Source: Halisarca cf. caerulea (lineage: Eukaryota; Porifera; Demospongiae; Chondrillida; Halisarcidae). Taken from it: a DNA stretch of 64,000 bases. Location: NCBI GenBank assembly GCA_963170055.1, contig CAUJGJ010000371.1, forward strand, positions 2,194,511 to 2,258,510, in the 5' to 3' direction. The notes beneath the pieces were generated by a model, which was given only the letters and a program-made list of their open reading frames with translations, was not told the origin of the DNA and made no database searches. Below, one piece after another: positions 22,401 through 33,564 of this stretch. Position 1 is the stretch's first letter. The number at the start of each line of letters is the position of its first letter. Made by a program: the position numbers and the translations under genes.

Positions 22401-22817
22401 ATATATAACAGCCACATGCACCAGTGTATATACCTCCAAGGTGGAAAAAGCAGTGATATGTGTGTGTTCATACGTCTTAGAAGAACCACCTGCAACAGCC
22501 ATGCATTCATACATTGTAGGTTTGGTTCCAGAAGTGTCCTTTGTAGGTTCTAATGTGATTCTTAGACAATATGCAAAATTATAATTGGAACTGATGTATA
22601 TACGTACAACATCAATTTAAACTCTTATACATACATACATGAGCATGCATATATGTTAGTTTCTGCATTTATAATATGTGAGCCATGGCCATGCATGTCC
22701 ATTATTTGTAATTGGTCTTGTATGCATGCATGTTGCTATACGAAGACACAACACATTCTCCTTGTCCTGCATGTGGGCCCATACTACTACATCATAAAGG
22801 TTCTGTGTGTTATGCAG

Positions 22818-23391
22818 CAGTGTTGGGGTCGTTACTTTTAAAAAGTAATCTCGTTACATATTACATATTACTATGAAAACTTGTAATGCATTACAGTTAC
22901 ATATTACTCAATAATAAATGTAACTTGTAATAATATTACAGATTACATTTGCTCCCGCAAACTATATCCAAGTTGCATCCCTGTGAGAATTTTAACCCTC
23001 TTAAAGGTGAACATCAACATGGTCATGTACATGATTGAATGTTAGAACCAGACTAAGGCATTCCCAAAAATAATTGTAATGAATTTCACAACCAAGACAA
23101 TCTCTGCTGGTATACTGCATATGTAGTGCAGCCCAGAACACTAGTAATGTGACATCTAACTAGCAACTCTGTGTTGTCCTTGACGACAGAAGCTCTGCTT
23201 TTACTTATAACCTTTATTATAGCTACAAACCTACTTAGGTTTAGCATGAGGTAATATTTTATTTTCACCACAGAGCTATTTGTAATATATTACTAGCTAG
23301 AAGGTAGGTATTTAGTTATATTACTTAATTCCTGAAAAAGTAATAATATTACGTAATATATTACTTCGGTATTTAGTTACCCCCAACACTG
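22818..23391. mobile_element. 574-bp non-autonomous DNA transposon with 7-bp target duplication
   Basis: Terminal inverted repeats are CAGTGTTGGGGTCGTTACTT and the complement of GTTACCCCCAACACTG. Both sides carry the direct repeat tatgcag (22811-22817 and 23392-23398). The paralogous segment has a single tatgcag (32072-32078) and no insertion, so this is a dated insertion with an empty site. The interior is built of rtaatattac-type words and has no transposase. CAGTGTTGGG termini are typical of widespread animal MITEs; the superfamily is not decided. Confidence 0.92.
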
Positions 23392-23679
23392 TATGCAGTT
23401 ATTGAATTATAATTTGATGGCAAAAATTACCACATTCTGTCTATACATTATTATCATTGGTTGCTACCATACCAACTAGTAACAGTAAAATGTCATGTAT
23501 CCTGGAAAAAATACATACAGTAACATGTATACAAAATGAAATCATCCAACACTTGTCTGCAAAGTAACGACTACGTATACACATACACTGTAGTTTGGGA
23601 GTACACACTAGAATCTGATGCACACGTAAGAACACTTGTCTTGAAATACACAAGAGAAATAGACAGTTAAAATTCTTTA

Positions 23680-23740
23680 CTTGCAGTTCTCTCTCCGCAT
23701 CTCCAAAGACAGTACATAGTATGTTTTTATACCTACAACA
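23680..23740 (-). pseudogene. Possible DEATH-domain exon relic
   Basis: On the - strand an acceptor-like tgttgtag is followed by YKNILCTVFGDAERELQ and a gtaaag donor. FGDAEREL resembles the VGDVERALSES end of the DEATH exon of genes 1 and 3. A paralogous relic at 32375-32440 reads FGDAERALSTY. The rest of the domain is not visible. Speculative. Confidence 0.4.
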
Positions 23741-23776
23741 GAACAAGTCTTAGAGATGAAGTACACTTAGTCTAGG

Positions 23777-23778
<2 letters not shown>

Positions 23779-23858
<80 letters not shown>

Positions 23859-23864
23859 ATGTGT

Positions 23865-23941
<77 letters not shown>

Positions 23942-23980
23942 CATGTGTGCGTGTGTGTGCATGTGTGTGCGTGTGTGCAT
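23779..23980. repeat. (GT)n microsatellite
   Basis: A GT tract with tatg, gcgcgcg and catg interruptions; its paralogue is at 32480-32706, so its origin predates the segmental duplication. Confidence 0.97.
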
Positions 23981-25263
23981 GACATACAGTGATCAATGTC
24001 ATGAAACTACCTGTTTACAAAGACCACATGTCAAATAAAGATCAATGTACGTAGGCTGCCCCCTTTTCCACATAATAGACAATGAACCCTCCCTATAAAG
24101 GACACTTTGGGAACAATATAAATTCAGCTGGTGTGTGCTTTGAAGAGAGGATATTCTCTTTAGAAGGTTTGCAATGCTCTCGATGTATTGAGAGGAAATA
24201 CTTAGGGACCTCGAACCATACCCTTGGCAGACAGCTTTGCTGTACTGGGCCCTTAGTTTGGAGTGTACACTATCAGAGGGTCTATGCTGTACACCATACG
24301 TAGAACCTCTACATTGAGGACACCATCGGCACCACATACAACAAACAGTCTCTTTTTTTACAATGTGTTCTGTTTTGGGGAATATAAATATTGTACACAT
24401 GTCAATGTGAGCAAGGGATTCCAAGTGGTGCAGAGTGGTGGTGTCCTGCTACAAGAGGTGGCTGCATTAGGAGTTGTCCCCTAACAGAGGTTCCACTGTA
24501 GACTGTACAATGTTTCCCCATACTGCAACACAGTAAGGTAGAGCAGGACTCCTTCCCTAGCAACACCTCAGAAGAAGAGGATGTGTGAGGGCCATATACA
24601 TCACAAGCAATCAGGTCTGTACATGTGAACTGCTGGTTCAAGTACAAGAAGGGGTGACTGGAATGGGCAAGTGGAGAGGGTGGTCACCAATACCTCATGT
24701 TGGGTATGTAGCATTTGAGCTGCAGGTTGACTCCCCTCTAAACACTCATCCTCCACAACCACACATATGGTTAGACCACCTCCTCTCCATCTTACGCTCT
24801 CTCAACTCAAAATGGTTCAGAGATATACATAAACTCACAAACTTGTAAAATGTACTACATGTATAGACATATCTACCTCAGCTTCTGTAAAGGATTGCTC
24901 CTCTGACAGCTGTTCCTTGACCTCTCTCACAAGAAGAGGGAATCCAGTTTGCTTCAGAGCATCAAAGACTACCTCCCAGGTACGTGGAAGGTCTCCAGTA
25001 CCATCTTCACCTGACAGCCATCTTTCTGTCACCTCAAGAAAGCATCCTTTCACTTCGTCCCCACAGTCCTTCTGTACTGTGTCCATCAGACTCCTCTCCA
25101 CACCCAAGTGGACACCAAACACATGCCACTTGGAACACATCTTCTTACCAACAAGTCGGAAAAGAATGCTTACAGTCAGCGATTTGTCCCTCTTCAGAGC
25201 TACAGTGGTCAAAACAGAGAAAGTGGGAACATAAAACAAGAGAATCTTATGAATACAATTATA

Positions 25264-25400
25264 TACAGTGGGACCTCTTATAACAAACTCCCTAATAGTG
25301 AAAACCTCTCTATAACAGACTGCTCTGAACAGTGGAAACCTCTGTATAACAAACTGTTTTTCAGGTCCCAAAGTGTCCTTTATAGAGAGGTCCCACTGTA
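25264..25400. mobile_element. MITE of the TACAGTGGAACCTCT family, complete copy
   Basis: This 137-bp copy has clean termini, TACAGTGGGACCTCT and AGAGGTCCCACTGTA, a perfect 15-bp inverted repeat. The interior repeats acctctctataacagactg. It lies in the last intron of Roc-COR copy 2. Confidence 0.88.
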
Positions 25401-26248
25401 AAATACAGAATGTCGAAAGCTGTGCCACATACGTATGTATGTAAATGGATCCCTTTCATAAAATGGAATATTTTGTGACTGAAAACTTTTATAAACTGTT
25501 TTCTTTTGGGGTGTGGGGTGGGATGTGAAGCATTTGCGTATGATGTAAGCTCTACATACCATGTTTGTGCAAATACTATTTACCAATTCACACGGAAACA
25601 AACTTACACTGCGCATGAAACTCGATGCACTGATAAAGAGTACTCACGTACGTAATTCATCAGAATTTCACGCTCTCAGAGAAATGCGGCATGTATTTGC
25701 TACATAATTTCATTCGTGTTAACCAAATTTCATGTCAAACAATTCTGTGCTAACTGTGGTTCCACAGTAGGCATAGCACCATGTGTTCAGAAATCCACAA
25801 TTCCACATAACAAACAACACAATATGGTACGTACGTATGTGAAAAAAAATTACCCTTAGAATGACCTGAGATCTGGGAAGCTTCAGCTACCAATGGGATT
25901 GATAAGGGATCAATACTCCTCTTCACTCCAGTCATTGCCTGGTTAGGAAAAAATACTTTCCTGATCTTGTCAGCAACAGTTGTTCCTTGACGTTCTGCAA
26001 TTGTGTCTAACAAGAACTTCCAAGAAGTGGGGAATTGCTCTCCCGAGTGACCGTCCCTCCAGTAACACAATGCATCAAGTCCACCAGTCGGGGAATACCT
26101 GAAGTACTTAACACGATCCTGTGACACCCCAAGACCCACAGCCAGATCAAACCACCATGGGATTCTGTCCAAGACTTTCTGCAACTCAGCATCTGTTGGA
26201 GATGAATCTTTGAGAATCCATAGGAATAATAAGAAACAAAATTATGAC

Positions 26249-26316
26249 GTGTGTGTGTGCATGTGTGCATGTGCATGTGTGTGTGTGTGTGTGTGTATGT
26301 GTGTGTGTGTGTGTGC

Positions 26317-26396
<80 letters not shown>

Positions 26397-26448
26397 ATGT
26401 GTGTTGTGTGTACGTGTGTTTGTATGTGTGTGTGTGTGTGTGTATGTG

Positions 26449-26494
<46 letters not shown>

Positions 26495-26540
26495 TGTGTG
26501 AATGTGCATGTGTGTGTGTGTTGTGTGTGTGCGCGCGCGC

Positions 26541-26594
<54 letters not shown>
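26249..26594. repeat. Compound (GT)n microsatellite
   Basis: About 345 bp of GT with many tatg, catg and tttg interruptions and a [16 protein letters not shown] lies in the intron between the linker and first DEATH exon of Roc-COR copy 2. Confidence 0.97.
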
Positions 26595-26596
<2 letters not shown>

Positions 26597-26936
26597 ATAT
26601 GTACAAAGGTACATATATCACGCAGCAACAGACAATGTATGTACGTACACAAAGAAATTCCCTAAACCAGAAACCTTCAGAACAAAGCTAGGATTGGGCC
26701 AGACTATAGGGACGTTAGCAGGGAGATGCTTAGTCTTATAATGTATATAGCTATAGGTATAATATAAATGAGAAATTGTCCCAAACAAACAAAACAAAAC
26801 CACAGACAAACAAAATAACTAGTTTTGATGAAGGAAGTCAAATTATGTATACCTGTCTGGAATACATAGAAAAGCTCAGCTAGGCAGAATCTGATAATTG
26901 AGTGGGATTAACACATACATACACAACAATACAGAC

Positions 26937-27314
26937 CTAGGGACTTAGGCTGCAGGTGTTCAGTGTGTAGGTCTTCAGTGGGAAGGTGGGTGTGTCCAGT
27001 GGGTGTGCCACCAGTAGCCAGATGGGTGTGTCCAGTGGGCGGGTCACCTGTAGAAGGATGGGTTGGTCCAGTAGGTAGGCCACCATGGGGAGGATAGGTG
27101 TATCCAGTGGGTGGGTCCCCATTGGAAGGATGGGTGTGTCCAGTGGGCAGGTCACCAATGGACGGATGTGTGTATCGAGTGGTAGGGTCACCAGTGGGAC
27201 CATGTGTGTGTCCAGTGGGCAGGTCGCCGGTGGGTAGGTCACCAGTGGGACCACGTGTGTGTCTTGTGAGTGGGACATCACTGGGAGGGGTACGTTCCTC
27301 TTGAGTTTCGTTCA
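26937..27314 (-). repeat. 33-bp coding minisatellite (TGHTHLP linker), gene 2
   Basis: A 378-nt exon with phase-1 borders codes for about ten copies of an 11-residue repeat of the form GDPPTGHTHPS. Genes 1 and 3 have 195 nt at this place, so this is a lineage-specific expansion that keeps the frame. Confidence 0.88.
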
Positions 27315-30300
27315 CTGTTGAGGAGCAGATATTCAATAGCAAACCTAAGTATGCACACATGCAGGTTATGATTCGTGATGCAACACCAGATTGAAAGAGT
27401 AAGATTTATTCTTGCATGTATTTGTGGTACATATAATTTATATTATGTAAGTATTTAGTATTGTGCCAATAGGCAGAATGAATGTGGTAGGCAGAAGCTT
27501 ATAACCTCAATAATATGCATACAGTAGAATAGAGATTCATATGACTACAGATACAGTTTGTAAATATAAAATGTACATAACAGTATTGCTCTGATTGATC
27601 AACATTAATGCAAGACTATTGAAAGCCAACCAAACAACACATTCTCACATAAACCACTCCATGATTGTAAAGTGACTGTGTGACAAGTTGATTTGCTAAT
27701 AAAGAAAAGTCTCATGCATTTAACACGAAGCTGGCATGACATGGAAATATTCACACCATGCAAATGAGAGAAAACTCACCATAGTACATATTCTTCATAA
27801 TATCTTCTGATGGACAAGTACAACAGAAAATTTCAGATAATTCCTGCCTTAAAGCATGTCCTGAGGATGGTTTGCTTGAGAAACAACTTGTTTTACCAGC
27901 TCTTGTGGACTCCAGCACAATACTAAGTGGATACATCTCATGAGGGGAGGGGGAGGACGGGTCAGAGAGGAGGACCTCGGGGTCCACTCCGTGGATGATA
28001 TAAGCACATCCTGATAGGCTTGGGTTGATTTGGGCAATAGTGGATTTGATATCGCGAGTGATCTGTGACAGGTATCGACAGAGGTCATTGGGATCAGCTG
28101 TACTTTGTCCAATCACCTGAATTACAGCATTGTTGCTGATTTGGATGGCAATATCTACACTCTCGAGCAGTGCTTGCCAGCACAATCCATTCCACCAGAC
28201 ACTGCAGTAGTGTTGTCTGGTGTCTGCACAATGGAACACGTGAAGGGACGACAAGCGGAGGATGATGGTTTGGATGAGTCGAGGAGAAATAAAATGATTT
28301 GGATTAGCTTTAAACTGCCAACATAGAATGTGACAGACTTGGTCAGGTTGGGTGTTCTCAAACACTTTAGGGCGTTTTAAGGAGACCAGAGCTGGGAAGA
28401 AGAGAAAATCATCACATTCACTCGTGTCACTGGTCAACTTTGGGATTTCTTCCTTGAGAATTACAGGATCCACTTCAATACAGAAATCCATAGCAATGAG
28501 AACATTGCGGATCATTCTTACATCCAAAGTGCTAAAGAGGTTGCTGAGTTCTTGGACACTCAAGAGACCAAACTCATTGACAATCTTCTTGGAGGGTGAG
28601 AAGAGGGTACCATACACCTCATGAAGAACAGCTGGGAGGTCCAGTACCAGCCAGCTGTACAAAGGTTCTTCTTTGTTGGGGAGATAGAGGTAGTGTCCAG
28701 TGGATGAGAGATCCTTGCACACATCATCTGCTGAAGGCATGTTCTTTGGAAGATTTCCTTTGTTGTCATCAATCCACTTGGCAAAGGATGATAATCTTAT
28801 AGCTTTATCTTTTATTAAAGCATTAACTTGAAAAATCACCCAACATATGCTGTAGGTGGTGAGAGCTTGTACTTGTGGTATTGGTACATCTTGTAAATAC
28901 TGGCACAAGTTGGCAAAACCACTCGAATATGGCTGCCGACAGTTGAGAAGACACAGTCCTTGAAAAGTAGCTGGGACATCAGAATATGATTTTTTTAGAG
29001 ATTGGTAGCAGTTTTCTAGTTTTCCTTTAGCTGTAGACTGTGATTCCACTCTATCCATAAAACTACCAGCAACAATGACTTGAATGGGATTGGCTGATAA
29101 TGAAGACAACTTTCTTAAAGGATGTAACCATCGCTCAAGTTGCTGTGTAATGGTGGATTCCTCTTCTGTAGCTTTAGCAACCACTATGATGGTAACAGTA
29201 GATCCACGCTGGTTGAACAAGGATTCCATGAACATCTCGTGAGGTCCATGGTACTCATGCTGACCGGCAAAGTCAAAAAACACAACATTTCCATACTTGC
29301 GGCTTGAGAAGGAAATGGGATCAATACCAGCTGTACGACTGCGGATGTCTGTCACTCCAAACAATCGGTGCTTGAATTTATTGAGGGCAGATTCATTCTC
29401 ATTCTGTAGTGAAGCAATCAGGGTGCTCTTGCCACAACAGGCATTACCAATGACACAAACAGTCTTCTTTGTGGTAAATGATAAAGTCTTATAAATTGCT
29501 TGCTTAAATGCTTTAGAGGCAAAGAATAGAACAGTTTGTCCGTTATCATTCTTGATTTGTATGTCAGCTCCTGCCTCAGCTAAAAGTACTCCACACTGTA
29601 TGTGGTTTCTTCGTGCTGCCTCATGAAGAGCAGCATGTCCAATTTCATCCTTCAAGTTAACGTTCACACCAGCCAAAATGAGGGATTTGACAAGAGATTC
29701 ATGTCCTTTTCCACTTGCCAACACTAGTGGATTGATACCTGTCTGATTTTCAACCCCAATACGGATCCCAGCTTTGACCATGGAAAGAGCTAAATCAAAG
29801 TATTCATAGTGTATATAACAACAAACTAGCATACCACCTTCTGATGGTGATAACCTAGTTACATCAGCACCATGTTCTACAAGGTAATATGGTACTTTGT
29901 TGTTATAATTATAGTATAAACCCAATGACAGGGCAGCCTGTAGTGCAGTCTGTTTGTTTCCCATCGTCCTCCTCATCAATGTTTGCACCACTCTTGACTA
30001 GTAACTCTACTGTCTTGTCTATGTCAGTTTTTCTATACTGGACAAAATGGAGAGCTGTCCTACCTCTGTTGTCTTTAAGTCTCACATCAGCACCATGTCT
30101 TATGAGGAAGGACACAGTGTCAACGTCACCTTTCTCCACAGCCTTCATTAATGGAGTGACAGAATTGTCATCTTGGACATTGACATTAGCACCTTTTAAT
30201 ACCAATGTTTCAATAATATCAAAACGGCCCATCTCCACAACATTGAAAAGAGTGCGTCCAGTGTTAGCACCGAGTTGGATTAACAATGTCACTATCTCCC

Positions 30301-30939
30301 AGTGTTTATGTATCGAGGCCAACACCAGAGGAGTGTACCCATTACTCTCTCCAACATTAACCTGTGCACCATTACTGATTAGTAACAACACTGTTTCCCG
30401 GTGCCCATGTTCAGCAGCTAACATAAGAGGAGTGCGCCCATAATTATCTGCAGTATTAACACTAGCGGGGTCATGCTTGGTTAGAAATGACACTATCTCC
30501 CATTGTCCATATGCGGCCGCCAACATCAGAGGAGTGCTCCCACGATAGCCGTTATCAGCTACATTAACATCCGCTCCCTCCTGCACCAAAATTCGAACGA
30601 CGTTGAGGTGTCCACCCTCAACGGCTGCATGGAGGGCACAATCATGACGATGTTGTGTGGACTTGCTATTAACATTAACCCCGTAATCGATCAGAAACTC
30701 AGCAATTTCCTCTTGACCGTACGAAGCTGCCAAGTACAAATAGTCGCACTCTTCATCAAGGTCATGCTTACTAATAAGTGACTTTACTGCGTTTAGGTCT
30801 CCTTTAACGCAAGCAGTCCACAAGTAGTCTCTCGAAGTCATTTATAGTCCACTTTTTTGATCTCTGAGACGAACCGATCACCAAAACAACAAGTTGTGGT
30901 CCGCTGCTTGTGGATTGTGTTCTCCGCCTCTCCCGCGCA

Positions 30940-30957
30940 CGTCCGCCATATTGCGAT
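30940..30957 (-). promoter_or_regulatory. Conserved YY1-like promoter element, gene 2
   Basis: CGTCCGCCATATTGCGAT is 99 bp upstream of the ATG of copy 2, identical to the elements of copies 1 and 3. Confidence 0.6.
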
Positions 30958-31269
30958 TCATTTATCGTGTTTTACCGTTTCTGTGGAAAGTTTCATTTTA
31001 CCGTTGCATGGTATACATTTTCAGTGGTGTAGGAAGCTATTTTATTATGGGAGGGCACCAAAATTTCACCAATGAGCATATGTACATGACATTGTGTATA
31101 TAGTATATAAATTTAGTACAATGTGCTTAGTACAATGTCATATGCTTACATAATTGCATACGATATACCTAATAAGTACAAACTAAACAATCAAGGAGTG
31201 AAGATCAAAGGGGGGGGGGGGCACCAGCCCCTGGAGCCTTCCCCATTCCTATGCCAGTGATTTTAGCAT

Positions 31270-31427
31270 GTATAGGGTAATCAGGGGTATTGTGGGACAG
31301 CGCAGATTATGAGACACATTCACCGAACCTGATGGTAGGTTCGGTGAATGTGTGTACTATTAGGTTCGGTAAATGTGTCTCATAATCTTCACTGTCCCAT
31401 AATACCTAATACCCATAATAGATAGTC
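31270..31427. mobile_element. Foldback element
   Basis: The left arm (gggtaatcaggggtattgtg, then gattatgagacacattcacc) is repeated inverted on the right (ggtaaatgtgtctcataatc, then cataatacctaatacccat). A direct repeat aggttcggt(g/a)aatgtgt lies in the centre. No coding sequence. It lies upstream of Roc-COR copy 2. Confidence 0.85.
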
Positions 31428-32374
31428 TATGCCTATAGTGAGTCTTTTTTTCGTAGTCTATTATTTATTTGTTGCATGCTCATATGAATGGTTGCCTAGC
31501 TACACATTGGCAGAAAGGTATACTGACCAAACGTACGTCCTCCCAGCTTGAGCACCCTCCGCCAGGAGTTGTCTGTGAATACTATAAACAAAATGGCTAT
31601 TCATCCGACAGTATTTTGTCATCAATACATACACATGATGTTGGAATAATAGACACTATATATTACGTAACGTAGTATATAGTGTCTATGGCCACATGCA
31701 CCAGTGTACCTCCAAGGTGGAAAAAGCAGTGATATATGTGTATATTTCATAGGTCTTAGAAGAACCACCTGCAACAGCCATGCATGCATGCATTGTAGGT
31801 TTGGTTCCAGAAGTGTCCTTTGTAGGTTCTAATGTAATTCTTAGACAATATGCAAAATTATAATTGGAACTGATGTATACATACAACATCAATTTAAACT
31901 CTTACATGCATGAGCATGCAAATATGTTAGTTTCTGCATAATACGTGAGGCCATCATGCATGTCCATTATTTGCATTTGGTCTTGCATGCATGCATGTTG
32001 CTATACGAAGACACAGCACATTCTCCTTGTCCTGGATGTGGGCACTACTATATCATATAGGTTCTGTGTGCTATGCAGTTATTTAATTATAATCTGATGG
32101 CAAAAATTACCACATTCTGTATATACATTATTATCAATGGTTGCTACCATGCCAACTAGTAACAGTACAATGTCATGTATCCTGGAAAATATGCATACAG
32201 AAATACTTAAACATGTATACAAAATGAAATCACTCAACACTTGTCTGCAAGAATAACGACTACGTATACACATACACTGTAGTTTGAGAGTACGTGCTAG
32301 ACGCACAGGTAAGAACACTTGTCTTGATATACACAAGTCTTAGAGAAGTAGACAGTTAAAGTTCTTTACTTGTA

Positions 32375-32440
32375 TGTACTCAGTGCTCTCTCTGCGTCTC
32401 CAAAGACAGTACAAATGTCATAGTGTGTTTTTATACCTAC
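32375..32440 (-). pseudogene. Possible DEATH-domain exon relic, paralogue
   Basis: The - strand reads VFGDAERALSTY after an acceptor-like tgttgtag, similar to VGDVERALSES of the intact DEATH exons. Compared with the relic at 23680, a few codons are inserted. Speculative. Confidence 0.38.
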
Positions 32441-32478
32441 AACAGAACAAGTCTTAGAGATGAAATACACTAGCTAGA

Positions 32479-32479
<1 letters not shown>

Positions 32480-32575
<96 letters not shown>

Positions 32576-32590
32576 TGTGCATGTGCATGC

Positions 32591-32668
<78 letters not shown>

Positions 32669-32706
32669 ATGTGTGTGTGTGTGTTTGTGTGTATGTGCAT
32701 GCGTGT
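32480..32706. repeat. (GT)n microsatellite
   Basis: A GT tract with tatg and catg interruptions, paralogous in position to 23779-23980 but different in length and interruption pattern. Confidence 0.97.
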
Positions 32707-33564
32707 ATGACATTGTCACACATGCACACATACAAGACACTAGTCATGAAACTACCTGTTTACAAAGACCACATGTCAAATAATTAAAGACCAATGTACA
32801 TATAGGCTGGCCCATTTCCACATAATATGCAATGATTCCTGCATATAAAGGACACGTTGGGGACAATATAAATTCAGCTGGTGTGTCCTTTGAAGGGAGG
32901 TTATTCTCTTTGGGAAGTTTGCAATGCTCTCAATGTATAGAGAGGAAATACTTAGGGACTTCGAACCTTACCCTTGGCAGACAGCTTCATTATACTGTGT
33001 CCTTTGTTTGGAGTGTACACTATCAGAGGGTCTAGGCTGTACACAGTACATAGGACCTCTACATTGAGGACACCATCGGCACCACATACAACAAACAGTC
33101 TCTTATACAAGGTGCTCTGTTTTGAGGAGTATAAAATGTACTGTACCCATGTCAATGTGAGCAAGGGATTTAAGTGGTGCAGAGTGGTGGTGTCCTGCTA
33201 CAAGAGGTGACTGCATTAGGAGGTGTCCTCTAACAGAGGTTCCAGTGTAGACTGTACAATGTCTCCACATACTGCAACACAGTAAGGTAGAGCATGCAGG
33301 ACTCCTCCCCTAGCAACACCTTAGAAGAAAAGGACGTGTGAAGGGCCACACCACACATGCAAACCACAAGCAATGCAGGCCTGTAGGCAGGATTTACCAA
33401 AATCTGGTTTTTCTGTGCGAGCGTCCACTGTTGGTTTGAACAAGAGGTTTGACTGACAAGTGCAGAGGGTGGTTGCCAATACCTCATGCTGGGTAGCAAT
33501 TGAACTACAGGTTGACTTCCCTCGGACAACTCATCCTCCACAACCACACACATGACAAAGCCAC

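Larger units (their letters stand above)
22405..24830. repeat. Segmental duplication, copy A (paired with 31685-33560)
   Basis: Starting at ccacatgcaccagtgtatat, this region matches 31685-33560 in the same order: ggtggaaaaagcagtgatat, the TG tract, aaactacctgtttacaaaga, accatcggcaccacatacaa, and ctcatcctccacaaccacac. Copy A has an extra 574-bp transposon (22818-23391). Copy B breaks at 33560, where the 104-bp satellite starts, just short of the position of the terminal exon of Roc-COR gene 2. Confidence 0.88.
24835..30841 (-). pseudogene. Ankyrin-Roc-COR-DEATH-DEATH gene, copy 2, with a frameshift
   Basis: Exons on the - strand: 30841-27780, 27314-26937, 26207-25854 and 25199-24835, joined by phase-1 introns. 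The ankyrin region and the Roc-COR region lie in different frames. The first runs from MTSRDYLWTACVKGDLNAVK to ...NIDEEDDGKQT and then hits a stop. The second continues as TALQAALSLG with VEHGADVTRLSPSEGG. One extra base at about 29945-29962 accounts for it. Downstream Roc motifs are intact (GNACCGKSTL, DFAGQHEYHGPHE), and so is COR, so the defect is recent, polymorphic or an assembly error. It has about two fewer ankyrin repeats than copy 1. Its linker exon is twice as long. Its two DEATH exons (VLDRIPWWFDLAVGLGVSQD and WHVFGVHLGVERSLMDTVQ) differ clearly from those of copies 1 and 3. It may still be functional. Confidence 0.8.
31685..33560. repeat. Segmental duplication, copy B (paired with 22405-24830)
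   Basis: Colinear with copy A but without the 574-bp transposon. It ends where the 104-bp minisatellite begins. It holds the second DEATH-exon relic at about 32375-32440. Confidence 0.88.
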
